64,000 nucleotides of DNA, taken from contig NZ_RKQQ01000002.1 of NCBI RefSeq assembly GCF_003814815.1, forward strand, positions 372,001 to 436,000. Direction: 5' to 3'. The DNA comes from Salisediminibacterium halotolerans (GTDB taxonomy: Bacteria > Bacillota > Bacilli > Bacillales > Salisediminibacteriaceae). The position numbers and the translations under genes were made by a program. The notes beneath the pieces are model-generated. The model made no database searches, was not told where the DNA came from, and saw only the letters and a list, made by a program, of their open reading frames with translations. Below, piece after piece: positions 1-7,992 of this stretch (position 1 is its first letter; every line of letters begins with the position of its first letter).

Positions 1-1141
1 GCACAGCCTGTAACACCGGTTTTTTTGATGCGCGCGGAATGGCGAGGTGATCACGCCATCCCGGATAATGTTTATCATAAAATGCTTCGAGATTCTGTTT
101 AATTTCCTGGTGAGCTTCCGGGTCATTGACTTGCTCATCGCGCAAATAGGCGACTGCTTGCAACAACTGACCGCCTGGCGGCGCCGCTTCCATATCATAA
201 TAAGAAATGTCAGTAATGAACATTTCTCTGTTCTTATCAAAAATATACGTAAAATCGTTATTGATCTGTTTTTTTAAGCCGACATCGTAAAACATCACAT
301 ACGTCGGTTCGTAATCAGTGTAACGCTTCAGTTCAGTTTTTAGTGAAGTGTTGATAAACAGAGCCTGCAGCTGTTCAGGAGGGACCGCAAAAACAAACTG
401 ATCAGCTGTGAAACGGTGTCTCTTCGTTTCAGCACTGAGAACGCGGGTTTCATCAGTCTGTAAATGAGTGATTTTTGTTTTTTCTAAGATATCACCGCCA
501 TTTTCGGTGATGACACGTTTGAATTCATTAATTAACACTTCCCATCCGCCTTGAATAAAGCTGACTGGAATGTTCGTTTTAAATAAACGGCGGTAATAAT
601 CAAAGAAGATATCTGACGGAATCGTGTCGGGATCGCCGGAAAAGAAATTTGTCGCTGCCAAATTAAGCATCATCTCTCTTACGGCAGGACTGAGATTATG
701 AAGCTCAATCCATTCTTGGATCGATAAATTCGGATCACCTTTTTCAAATCCAAGCGTAGTAAATAAAATGTGATAAGCGAAGCGGAATTTGTTTTTCCCT
801 TTCAAGAGCTTCGTTTGTAAAAGGCCGCCCATACTGGAAGGAATGACCACCGATTCCTCGCCCATATCATATTTTGCATTCAGCTGTTTAAAATCTTCCC
901 AGTGCACATTCAAACCGAGTTCTTTTTCGATCACTGATAAGTAAGATTTATCGCGTCCATAAATAGCATGAGCGCCGAAATTGAAATGGAACCCTTTCAT
1001 ATGAATCGTCATTGCTCGTCCGCCCAGCTTTCCGCGCTCAAGCAAGGCTACTTTTTTTCCGTGATGGGCTAAGAGGGCTGCGGATGCGAGACCGGCAAGG
1101 CCTCCGCCGACCACGACAATATCATAATCGCTCGTCTTCAT
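1..1141 (-). CDS. FAD-dependent oxidoreductase, phytoene desaturase / protoporphyrinogen oxidase-like (3' end cut by window)
   Basis: The reading frame starts at the ATG on 1141-1139 and is open to the left edge, so about 380 N-terminal residues are visible and the C-terminus is missing. The start of the protein carries the dinucleotide-binding motif VVVGGGLAGLASAALLA followed about 20 residues later by GGRA, the usual FAD-binding layout of flavin amine oxidases, CrtI-type desaturases and HemY-like oxidases. The substrate cannot be told from the visible part. A strong ribosome binding site (AGGAGG on the minus strand, just upstream) supports the start. It lies downstream of proC on the same strand with about 150 bp between. 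It resembles the carotenoid desaturases at 8-14 kb only in the FAD fold and is not an obvious extra copy of them. Confidence 0.8.
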   Translation of the reverse strand, partial: MKTSDYDIVVVGGGLAGLASAALLAHHGKKVALLERGKLGGRAMTIHMKGFHFNFGAHAIYGRDKSYLSVIEKELGLNVHWEDFKQLNAKYDMGEESVVIPSSMGGLLQTKLLKGKNKFRFAYHILFTTLGFEKGDPNLSIQEWIELHNLSPAVREMMLNLAATNFFSGDPDTIPSDIFFDYYRRLFKTNIPVSFIQGGWEVLINEFKRVITENGGDILEKTKITHLQTDETRVLSAETKRHRFTADQFVFAVPPEQLQALFINTSLKTELKRYTDYEPTYVMFYDVGLKKQINNDFTYIFDKNREMFITDISYYDMEAAPPGGQLLQAVAYLRDEQVNDPEAHQEIKQNLEAFYDKHYPGWRDHLAIPRASKKPVLQAV

Positions 1142-1240
1142 GGTGTAAACCTCCTAAACAGGCGACATTTCTTCGGTGTCCCTGCGTTTGAATCCTTAAC
1201 TATTATAATTTACGTCAAGACATATGGGAAGGAAACAGAG

Positions 1241-1284
1241 CAAATTTAAAAGCGCTCTTGCAAGGATCGGTGCAAAGAGCGCTT
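1241..1284 (-). terminator. Intrinsic terminator of proC
   Basis: On the minus strand a GC-rich stem (AAGCGCTCTT with AAGAGCGCTT) directly follows proC and is followed by a T-rich run (TTTTAAATTT). The arms are at about 1250-1262 and 1271-1284. Confidence 0.75.
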
Positions 1285-1291
1285 CAGTACA

Positions 1292-2134
1292 TTATTTATT
1301 ATTCGGCCCGACGCCAGATGATACAATTCCGCCAAGTTCTTTTGACCGTTCAGATGCGCGTTCAATACATTTTATCATTGTTTGTTGAACATCAGCTTCG
1401 TGTAAAACAGTAAACCCGGCTTCTGTTGTACCTTGCGGACTCATAATTTGTTCGTAAAGAATACGGGGCGGCGTCTCATTGGATTGGACTCGTATGCCGG
1501 CACCTAACAGCGTCTGGGCAACAAGTTTGCGGGCAGTGTCCCTGTCAATACCGACTTTCTCAGCGGCGAGCTCCATTGATTCCATTAAATAGTAAATATA
1601 TGCCGGTCCGGTTCCCGTGATCGCAGTCATTGCATCCATCAAATATTCCTCTACTTCTTCGGTTTGGCCGACAAGTTTAAACCAGTCGGTAACCGCTTTT
1701 TTTGCTGGCTCATCGATATATCTGCCGCTCGCAAACGGTGTCATCGCTTCATTAACGACAGCGGATGTATTCGGGATCGCTCGAATAACCGGTATTCGAA
1801 AAGAGAACTGGTTTTCCATTTGCTCGGTTGTAATGCCAGCCATAACAGACACAAGTGTATGCTGCGGACCGATACTGTCCACGACCGGTTCGAGCGCGCT
1901 TAGCCAGTCCTTTGGCTTACAGGCTAGTATAATAATCTCCCCGTGTCCGCAAAGTTCTCTTGCTGAGCGGGATGTCCGCACACCATAGTCTTTTTCGAGC
2001 TGTTCAAGCCGTGCATCGTTTTGACGATTACTGACCATGATTTGTTCAGGCGCAAGGTCGTTCGTATTTGTCCAACCGGCAATCAGCGCTTCTGCCATTG
2101 AACCGGCACCTAATACCGTCAGTTGTTTTTCCAT
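1292..2134 (-). CDS. proC: Pyrroline-5-carboxylate reductase
   Basis: This 280-residue protein should reduce 1-pyrroline-5-carboxylate to L-proline with NAD(P)H, the last step of proline synthesis. It begins with the Rossmann motif LGAGSMAEALI and has the C-terminal dimer domain with the signature TGTGPAYIYYLMESM and a later SPQGTTEAG segment, typical of ProC. The length matches the family. Bacillus species often hold several ProC paralogs (ProI, ProH, ProG), and proline is a main compatible solute in salt-tolerant bacilli, so this could be the biosynthetic or the osmotic copy. In B. subtilis proI lies near yqjQ, matching the divergent SDR next door. Confidence 0.93.
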   Translation of the reverse strand: MEKQLTVLGAGSMAEALIAGWTNTNDLAPEQIMVSNRQNDARLEQLEKDYGVRTSRSARELCGHGEIIILACKPKDWLSALEPVVDSIGPQHTLVSVMAGITTEQMENQFSFRIPVIRAIPNTSAVVNEAMTPFASGRYIDEPAKKAVTDWFKLVGQTEEVEEYLMDAMTAITGTGPAYIYYLMESMELAAEKVGIDRDTARKLVAQTLLGAGIRVQSNETPPRILYEQIMSPQGTTEAGFTVLHEADVQQTMIKCIERASERSKELGGIVSSGVGPNNK

Positions 2135-2287
2135 AACATCGCCACCTTTTTAAACTGCGTTATCTGTAAAATTATTCTTAAGTATGAACGTTTGTATCGC
2201 TTATGTCAACGGCGAAACCTTGGACGAACGGTTTCTTAGTAGCGTATAATACGGGATATCTGAATTTAAATAAAGGAAGTGTTACAT

Positions 2288-3082
2288 ATGGCAATGACAA
2301 TGACAGGCGAACGGGCAGCTATTACTGGCGCATCGAGCGGTATCGGGGCTGAAATTGCTTTAGAGATCGCCCGAAAAGGCGGTACACCTGTGCTTCTTGC
2401 CCGTTCGGAAGACAAATTAGCCGCATTGTCTGCAACGATTGCAGAAACGACCGGCAAAAGGGCGCCTTATTACACTTTGGATGTCAGTAAACCGGACGAG
2501 GTTGACCAAGTGTTTGCTAAAATCGCGGCGGAAGAAGGACCGGTTACGACGTTGATCAACAATGCAGGATTTGCTGTTTTTGACTATATCGAAGATGCGT
2601 CAATGAAAGATGCGGAAGATATGATGCGTGTTAATGTACTCGGAGCTGCGGCATGTACACAAGCTGTGCTTCCGCGAATGAGGAAACAGCGGTACGGACG
2701 GATCATTTTTGTTGCCTCTTTAGCGGGAAAGATTTCAACGCCGAAAGCAAGTATTTACTCGGCATCCAAACATGCGTTAATCGGTTTTGCTAACGCTGTG
2801 AGGATGGAAACCGCTGACGATCCGGTGCATATCAGCACGATTAACCCGGGCCCAGTTGAAACAAACTTCTTTAATATAGCTGATCAAAGCGGAGAGTATA
2901 AAAAGAATGTCGAAAAGTTCCTGTTAGATGCTTCATACGTAGCCGAAAAAGCAGTTAAATTAATTGCCAAACCAAAAAGGGAATTGAATTTTCCTAAATC
3001 GATGAGCGCCGGGGCGAAGATTTATCAGCTGTTCCCCGGGTTAACTGAAAAAATTGCCGGCCGGCTGTTTATGAAAAAGTAA
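2288..3082 (+). CDS. Short-chain dehydrogenase/reductase (YqjQ-like)
   Basis: The protein is a classical SDR: cofactor motif TGASSGIGAEIA near the N-terminus, NNAG near residue 90, and the catalytic YxxxK in YSASKHALIGFANAVRME. It should be a cytoplasmic NAD(P)H-dependent oxidoreductase; the substrate is unknown. I chose the ATG at 2288 because AAAGGAAG lies 8-10 nt upstream, whereas the in-frame GTG at 2279 overlaps that site. A possible promoter is TTGGAC (2220-2225) with TATAAT (2245-2250), spaced 19 nt. It is divergent from proC, as I recall for yqjQ and proI in B. subtilis. Confidence 0.85.
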   Translation: MAMTMTGERAAITGASSGIGAEIALEIARKGGTPVLLARSEDKLAALSATIAETTGKRAPYYTLDVSKPDEVDQVFAKIAAEEGPVTTLINNAGFAVFDYIEDASMKDAEDMMRVNVLGAAACTQAVLPRMRKQRYGRIIFVASLAGKISTPKASIYSASKHALIGFANAVRMETADDPVHISTINPGPVETNFFNIADQSGEYKKNVEKFLLDASYVAEKAVKLIAKPKRELNFPKSMSAGAKIYQLFPGLTEKIAGRLFMKK

Positions 3083-3252
3083 CATAGACCGAACCGGCTT
3101 GCGAGTGAACCAACAGGAAGCGTTTTCATTAAAAAGTTGACGTGACGGGCTTGAAAGCTTTTTACGAATCGATTAAAATGTAACATAACGTTCAAAAAAT
3201 ACGTGTGCATCAACCTCATTTATTTAGTATGATAAGAATTGCAGACGATATG

Positions 3253-3268
3253 TGTGATCATCTTCACA
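3253..3268. promoter_or_regulatory. Perfect Crp/Fnr-type box TGTGA-N6-TCACA
   Basis: The site has TGTGA at 3253-3257 and TCACA at 3264-3268 with a 6-nt spacer, matching the Fnr/Crp consensus on both arms. It lies 27 nt upstream of the ATG at 3296, too close for a classical activator position at -41.5. It may therefore sit downstream of the transcription start and act as a roadblock, or serve an unusual promoter. A Crp/Fnr-family protein is encoded at 51.6 kb. Confidence 0.6.
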
Positions 3269-3295
3269 AATAGAGTTTAAGGAGAGGCGATTAAA

Positions 3296-3601
3296 ATGAT
3301 CGTTAAAGATTTAGTGGAAACGAAAGAACTTTTGGCGGAAGAGACGAATGAAGGTATTTTTGTAGTGTACGAGCGTTTTGAAAATACAGATTGCCGTTAT
3401 AAAGGGAATATGGTAGAAAAACTCGAATGCGATCCGGAAGAGCAAATACAGATTTTACAGTGCGATTCAACAGCGTGTGATTCACTGACAAGTGTCCAGA
3501 CGTACCGCCTTGGCGATGATTTTTCGACCATTGAAGAGATCGAAAAAGATATTCGTTCTAATTATGCACAATATATGCAACAGCCTGCACCTCTCGGTTA
3601 A
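3296..3601 (+). CDS. Hypothetical protein, 101 residues
   Basis: I do not recognise a family. The protein is acidic, has no signal peptide or membrane segment, and contains three cysteines in its middle part (TDCRYKG, KLECD, LQCDSTACD holds two of four candidate positions). GGAGAGG lies about 8 nt upstream of the ATG, a good ribosome binding site. It is the first gene behind the Crp/Fnr box at 3253 and ends inside its own terminator hairpin, so it is transcribed alone and is a real gene rather than a shadow. The cysteines and the box together hint at a role linked to redox or oxygen supply, but this is only inference. Confidence 0.65.
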   Translation: MIVKDLVETKELLAEETNEGIFVVYERFENTDCRYKGNMVEKLECDPEEQIQILQCDSTACDSLTSVQTYRLGDDFSTIEEIEKDIRSNYAQYMQQPAPLG

Positions 3602-3620
3602 TGACCGAGAGGTTTTTATT
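3590..3620 (+). terminator. Intrinsic terminator after the 101-residue gene
   Basis: A perfect stem CCTCTCGGT/ACCGAGAGG overlaps the stop codon and is followed by TTTTTATT. Confidence 0.85.
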
Positions 3621-3668
3621 CTCCGGCTGAACATCTATAATAATAGAAAAAGCAAAGGAGCGAATTTA

Positions 3669-4136
3669 ATGGTTAAAGTACTGTTCGTTTGTCTCGGTAA
3701 TATTTGCCGATCGCCGATGGCGGAAGCGATTTTTCGGGATAAATTAAAAGAAGAGGGACTTGAGGACAAGATTTTTGTCGATTCAGCAGGAACAGGCAGC
3801 TGGCATGTAAATAAACCTCCGCATGAAGGAACGATTAAGGTATTAAAAAAATATCAAATTGATCCGGGACATCTGCGGGGAAGACAAGTCAGCCGAGAAG
3901 ATTTAACAACATTCGATTACATTATTTCGATGGACGGAAAAAATGCTTCACATCTGCAAAATTTACAAGGAGCGGAACAATCGGCAGCATTATATCAATT
4001 GCTCGATTTTGCTTCAAAGCATCAGGGCGATGTTCCTGATCCGTTTTTTACGGGGAATTTTGATGAAGTTTATGACATGATTGCCGATGCTGCGAACGGA
4101 TTGCTGACATATATAAAAGAGAAGGAACGTATTTGA
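3669..4136 (+). CDS. Low-molecular-weight protein-tyrosine phosphatase
   Basis: The 155-residue protein opens with the phosphatase loop CLGNICRSP (C-x5-R-S) within the first 15 residues and has the general-acid segment VPDPFFTG near residue 120, both diagnostic for the LMW-PTP family (YfkJ/YwlE type in Bacillus). It dephosphorylates protein tyrosine or, for YwlE-like members, arginine residues; which one cannot be told here. The ATG at 3669 follows AAAGGAG at good spacing. The much longer open frame starting at 3492 is a chance extension through the upstream gene. It has its own terminator and no operon partner. Confidence 0.9.
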   Translation: MVKVLFVCLGNICRSPMAEAIFRDKLKEEGLEDKIFVDSAGTGSWHVNKPPHEGTIKVLKKYQIDPGHLRGRQVSREDLTTFDYIISMDGKNASHLQNLQGAEQSAALYQLLDFASKHQGDVPDPFFTGNFDEVYDMIADAANGLLTYIKEKERI

Positions 4137-4141
4137 CAAGG

Positions 4142-4170
4142 TTCGGCTGGTTAACAGCCGAGCTTTTTTG
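4142..4170 (+). terminator. Intrinsic terminator after the tyrosine phosphatase gene
   Basis: Stem TTCGGCTG with CAGCCGAG and loop GTTAA, followed by CTTTTTTG. Confidence 0.85.
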
Positions 4171-4346
4171 TTATAAATCATCAAAATCTCCCTTTAAGCA
4201 CGTGTAAATTTTTTAAGTCTTTAAAAAACTTAATTTTAGAAATAAATAATTTTAGTATGTTGGTTATGATAAACCTGCATTGCGTTTAAGCTTGATGATG
4301 GAAGGGAATGGAAAGTTGAGATAACTTCGTGGAGGTGCATCAGGTG

Positions 4347-5330
4347 ATGAGCGATTTAGCGCGTTTTATGCAAGCGCGGCAGTGGATGAAAAGCAATGAG
4401 AACTTTTTAGTTACGTGGCATGCCCATGTAGGTTATACGATGCACCTTTTCGATGCTTTTAAGTCCAAGCGGACAGTCAGGGATGCAGCTGCAACGTATT
4501 TTTTAGACGAAGAGTTGCTGCAGTGCTGGGTGGATGTCGGGTTGGAGATCGGTCATTTAAAAGGTAAGCGCGACGGAAAAATCCGCGCTGTTAAAAGCAT
4601 GTTGAAATATGCCTCTGCATCGAGCCCTGAATCTGTAGGCATCTTGCTTCGGGAAATGATGGAGCTTCATATTCCGACGCTGCTTGAATACCCGGAACGG
4701 ATGAAATCCGGGGTCTATCGGACTTACGCCGGCGATGCGTTTGGCGAAGTCGTGGCAGAAACGTCTTCCCTGTTAGAAAAAGCGGCGGTTCCAGCGGTGC
4801 TAAAATGTGTAAAAAAACATAAACCGGAATCTGTTTTAGATCTCGGCTGCGGAAGCGGAGGTTACTTAAGTCATATTTATGAAGAGACATCCGGCGTAAA
4901 GCTGCAAGGCGTAGAAATTAATGAAGCGGTAGCGAAAAAAGCAGCCCGACGTCTAAATGGCAGGGCGGAAATATTTGTCGGCAGTATTTCTCAATTTATG
5001 GAACAAACAAAGCAAACATACAGCATGGTGATGGCTCATAATATTCTTTATTATTATCCGCCTTCGGAACGCACACACTTGCTCAAAGAATTTCATCGTG
5101 TTCTGGAGAAAAAAGGGGTCGTGACGATTATAACTCCGCTGATGGGCGCAGCGGCCGGTCAAACCTTCACGACAGCTTTTAACGCATTTATGACAGCTCA
5201 CACTAACCTTTACCCTATTCCTGTGCAATCGGAATTGATCAAAGACGCGAAAGAAGCAGGTTTGAAAGTGAAGCAAATCGAACCGCTGATTCGTGAAGGG
5301 GGTTGGTATTTAATCACCCTGACCAAATAA
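4347..5330 (+). CDS. Class I SAM-dependent methyltransferase with N-terminal helical domain
   Basis: The C-terminal two thirds hold a class I methyltransferase fold: motif I VLDLGCGSGGYL, then the acidic end of strand 2 (LQGVEIN), and the motif IV-like VMAHNILYYY. The first 150 residues are helical and resemble the dimerisation and winged-helix part of small-molecule O-methyltransferases, though I cannot name the subfamily. The substrate is unknown. GGAGG sits 11 nt before the ATG at 4347 and 8 nt before a GTG at 4344, so either may be the start; the GTG at 4329 overlaps the site and is unlikely. It lies 91 bp upstream of the aldehyde oxidoreductase gene and may share its transcript. Confidence 0.8.
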   Translation: MSDLARFMQARQWMKSNENFLVTWHAHVGYTMHLFDAFKSKRTVRDAAATYFLDEELLQCWVDVGLEIGHLKGKRDGKIRAVKSMLKYASASSPESVGILLREMMELHIPTLLEYPERMKSGVYRTYAGDAFGEVVAETSSLLEKAAVPAVLKCVKKHKPESVLDLGCGSGGYLSHIYEETSGVKLQGVEINEAVAKKAARRLNGRAEIFVGSISQFMEQTKQTYSMVMAHNILYYYPPSERTHLLKEFHRVLEKKGVVTIITPLMGAAAGQTFTTAFNAFMTAHTNLYPIPVQSELIKDAKEAGLKVKQIEPLIREGGWYLITLTK

Positions 5331-5421
5331 AATAGAATTTTTTATTATGTTGCAGGAGAAAGCGGTTACAATGGCGAAAATTGTATATTGAAGTAAATTT
5401 AAAATACGGGGAGGTATTTTC

Positions 5422-7227
5422 ATGAACTTGGGAGGCTACAAAAACCATGAAGCATGGGTTGATTTGTCCGCCGCAAAAGTTGAGTACCGTGAATTGAATG
5501 AGGATGATCTGCGTAAGTACGTAGGTGCTCGGGGACTTGGTGTGAAGTATATGGTTGATCACGGAATATATGATGTCGATCCTTACTCACCGGAGAATAT
5601 GCTGGCAGTGATGACCGGGCCGCTGACCGGTACGCGGATTCACATGAGCGGACGACTATGTACGGTAACACGCTCGCCGTTAACGAACACGGTTACGGAT
5701 TCTCACATGGGGGGATGGACAGCGGCAAGGTTGAAATGGGCCGGGTTTGACAATTTGATTTTCACCGGAAAAAGCGACAAACCGGTATACCTTTACGTCG
5801 AAGATGGCAGAGCGGAACTTAAAGACGCCTCGCATCTTTGGGGGAAAGGCGTAAAGGATACGATTCGCCACCTAGAAGAAACATACGGCTCAAAAGACAC
5901 AAGTATTATGACAATCGGTCAAGGCGGCGAAAATAAAGTTAATTTTGCCGGCTGGATGAACGAAGATGACCGCGCTTCAGGCAGAGGCGGAACCGGGGCA
6001 GTAGCCGGATCGAAAAACTTAAAAGCGATAGTGATCAAAGGAGCTCAGCGCGGCAACATGCCGGAACCCGCGTTGCCGGATGAATATAAAACAGCTGTGA
6101 AAGCCGGATTGAAAGCGATTAACGAAGGAGCATTAACGGCGCCGAATAAAGGCGGGCTGTCTGTTTACGGGACGAACGTGCTGATGAATATTATCAATGA
6201 GTCGGGCGCGTTGCCGACAAACAATTCCTCATCGACGTTTTCTGAACATGCCGAAGCTGTCAGCGGGGAAACCGTGCGCGAAGAAATTCTCGTCAGCGAA
6301 CCGACATGCCATGCCTGCCCTGTCGCCTGTAAAAAAGAAGTTGAAGTATCTGAAGGCAAGTATAAAGTCAAAATGGAAAGCTTTGAATTTGAATCTGCTT
6401 GGGCGCTCGGTCCAAATTGCGGAACAGGCAACAAAGAAGCGGTTGCTTACATGATTGATCGCTGTAATGATTTCGGCATCGATACGATTGAATTAGGCCA
6501 TACGTTCAGTGTCACGATGGAAGCGTATGAAAAAGGGATGATTGATGAAGGCATTCCGTGGGGAGACGTCGACACGATGATCGAATGGATTGAAAAAGTC
6601 GCTTTTCGTCAAGGATTAGGCGACGTACTTGCGGACGGACCCGGGCGAGCGGCAGCGAAATTCGGTAATGAAGGGATTGCGATGGTCGTGAAAAACCAGG
6701 GTATTCCAGCGTACGATCCCCGGGGGATTCAAGGGATCGGGCTCGGCTATGCGACAAGCAACCGCGGCGCCTGTCATTTGCGGGGTTATACCGTGTCGGC
6801 TGAAATTGCCGGAATTCCAGAACCGGTCGACCGCCTGGAAGTGAAAGGCAAAGGGGAGCTGCTAAAAGTGTTTCAAGATTTACATGCTTTTTCTGATTCG
6901 TTAGATCTCTGCAAATTCTCGGCGTTCTCTGAAAGCGCGGACTTATATGCAGAGCAATATACATCGGTCGTCGGGATCAGGCTGACCGGTGATGACATCA
7001 TGGAAATCGGCGAACGCGTTTATAACTTGGAACGTTACTTTAACAACAAAGCCGGTTTTGATGTGAAAGATGACCAGCTTCCGGACCGGTTCCTTAAAGA
7101 GGGCGCTACAGGCAATTCTGAAGGATCTGTCTCGCACTTAGAGGAAATGCTCAATGAATACTACAATGCGCGGGGATGGAAAGACGGCGTCGTCACTGAA
7201 GAAAAATTAAAACAAATGCAAATCTGA
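5422..7227 (+). CDS. Aldehyde:ferredoxin oxidoreductase, tungsten/molybdenum bis-pterin enzyme
   Basis: The 601-residue protein matches the AOR family in length and layout. It should oxidise aldehydes to carboxylic acids, passing electrons to ferredoxin, in the cytoplasm. The N-terminal domain carries the family features VGARGLGVKYM and the pterin-binding segment GTGAVAGSKNLKAI. The [4Fe-4S] ligands are C296, C299 and C303 (CHACPVAC) plus C497 (DSLDLC), the same spacing as in archaeal AOR. GGGGAGG lies about 8 nt before the ATG. There is no signal peptide. The two small genes that converge on it encode a MoaD-like pterin sulfur carrier and an unknown partner, and moaB lies at 46.8 kb. AOR genes in aerobic bacilli are uncommon, so horizontal acquisition is possible, though base use looks like that of the neighbours. 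Confidence 0.93.
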   Translation: MNLGGYKNHEAWVDLSAAKVEYRELNEDDLRKYVGARGLGVKYMVDHGIYDVDPYSPENMLAVMTGPLTGTRIHMSGRLCTVTRSPLTNTVTDSHMGGWTAARLKWAGFDNLIFTGKSDKPVYLYVEDGRAELKDASHLWGKGVKDTIRHLEETYGSKDTSIMTIGQGGENKVNFAGWMNEDDRASGRGGTGAVAGSKNLKAIVIKGAQRGNMPEPALPDEYKTAVKAGLKAINEGALTAPNKGGLSVYGTNVLMNIINESGALPTNNSSSTFSEHAEAVSGETVREEILVSEPTCHACPVACKKEVEVSEGKYKVKMESFEFESAWALGPNCGTGNKEAVAYMIDRCNDFGIDTIELGHTFSVTMEAYEKGMIDEGIPWGDVDTMIEWIEKVAFRQGLGDVLADGPGRAAAKFGNEGIAMVVKNQGIPAYDPRGIQGIGLGYATSNRGACHLRGYTVSAEIAGIPEPVDRLEVKGKGELLKVFQDLHAFSDSLDLCKFSAFSESADLYAEQYTSVVGIRLTGDDIMEIGERVYNLERYFNNKAGFDVKDDQLPDRFLKEGATGNSEGSVSHLEEMLNEYYNARGWKDGVVTEEKLKQMQI

Positions 7228-7270
7228 CTTTGCTGTAAAAATCAAGCGTAAAAAGTTAAATTAACGAAAG

Positions 7271-7315
7271 AGATTCCGGTTATCGCCAAGGATAACTGGA
7301 ATCTTATTTATATTC
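7271..7315. terminator. Bidirectional terminator between converging genes
   Basis: A 14-bp stem (AGATTCCGGTTATC at 7271-7284 with GATAACTGGAATCT at 7291-7304, one wobble) lies between the ends of the AOR gene and the small-protein operon. T-rich sequence follows on both strands. Confidence 0.75.
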
Positions 7316-7326
7316 CTATCTTAACG

Positions 7327-7608
7327 CTATCCGCCAGCGCGAAATGTTTTCAGACGAATCGCTTTAATCACGTCATCAAGCACAGCTTGATCGTTAGCGA
7401 AAATCGTAAAATGGACAACAGGAATATCTGAATGCATAAAGGTAAACGATTCTTCCGGCAAGAGATCAACATACCAATGTTTACTTTCAACTGATGACCG
7501 GCCGTGAGCCGATACCGATTTGCTGCCGCTGATCTGTTCAAAGTAAGTTATGATTTCATCTAAACGAATCCCGCGGATTTCCATGGTTTTAGTATGGGAA
7601 TAATTCAT
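7327..7608 (-). CDS. Small protein of unknown family ending in Gly-Gly, downstream of MoaD-like gene
   Basis: This 93-residue protein is not one I recognise. It has no membrane segment, and its sequence alternates beta-like and helical stretches. The C-terminus is RLKTFRAGG, a free di-glycine as in ubiquitin-like sulfur carriers, although the rest does not look like the usual MoaD beta-grasp pattern. Its ATG lies one base after the TGA of the MoaD-like gene, so the two are translationally coupled. Both converge on the AOR gene. A role in pterin cofactor assembly or AOR maturation is inferred from this context only. Confidence 0.7.
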   Translation of the reverse strand: MNYSHTKTMEIRGIRLDEIITYFEQISGSKSVSAHGRSSVESKHWYVDLLPEESFTFMHSDIPVVHFTIFANDQAVLDDVIKAIRLKTFRAGG

Positions 7609-7609
7609 C

Positions 7610-7888
7610 TCAGCCTCCGGCTACAGGCGGGAACAGCGCCAGTTCATCTTGAGGATAAACGACGGTATCAAGCCCGTCCAGATGGATAACGTTCTTGCCG
7701 TTTACAAACACATGAACGTGCTGTCTAATTGTCCGGCCATTTTCGAATAATTCTTCCTCCATTTCCGGGAAACGGGCAATTAAATCTTCTAAAATAACTC
7801 CAATTGTCTCGTTTTCTTCATAAGCAACGTTGACAGTTTTGCCGCCGCATATATCGCGGAAATTTGCGAAAACTTTCATTGTTTTCAA
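7610..7888 (-). CDS. MoaD/ThiS-family sulfur carrier (ubiquitin-like small modifier)
   Basis: The protein has the MoaD pattern: KVFANFRDICGGK at the start, a central acidic helix, HVHVFVNGKNV, a DELALFPPVAGG ending and the required C-terminal Gly-Gly. As a thiocarboxylate it donates sulfur to the dithiolene of molybdopterin or tungstopterin. The first candidate ATG (7900) abuts AAAGG and is too close; a TTG at 7888 has GGTGA about 6 nt upstream and is preferred; an ATG at 7879 is the third option. It is the first gene of a two-gene operon that converges on AOR, so it is probably a dedicated carrier for the tungsten or molybdenum pterin of that enzyme. Confidence 0.85.
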   Translation of the reverse strand: MKTMKVFANFRDICGGKTVNVAYEENETIGVILEDLIARFPEMEEELFENGRTIRQHVHVFVNGKNVIHLDGLDTVVYPQDELALFPPVAGG

Positions 7889-7992
7889 GAAAATCACCAT
7901 CCTTTAGTCTATTATGCTTGTATTTTCCAAGGAGCGCAATCATATGACATACAGTAAAAGTAAGAAGGATCAACACGTGAGCGAATGATTGG

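Noticed and set aside
3492-3668. N-terminal extension of the tyrosine phosphatase frame
   Set aside because: It covers the end and terminator of the upstream gene; the P-loop Cys must be near the N-terminus and AAAGGAG precedes the ATG at 3669.
4347-5330. The methyltransferase as the methyl-ester-forming enzyme of carotenoid synthesis
   Set aside because: Nothing but distance (3 kb from crt) supports it; it lies nearer AOR and lacks the shared crt operator.
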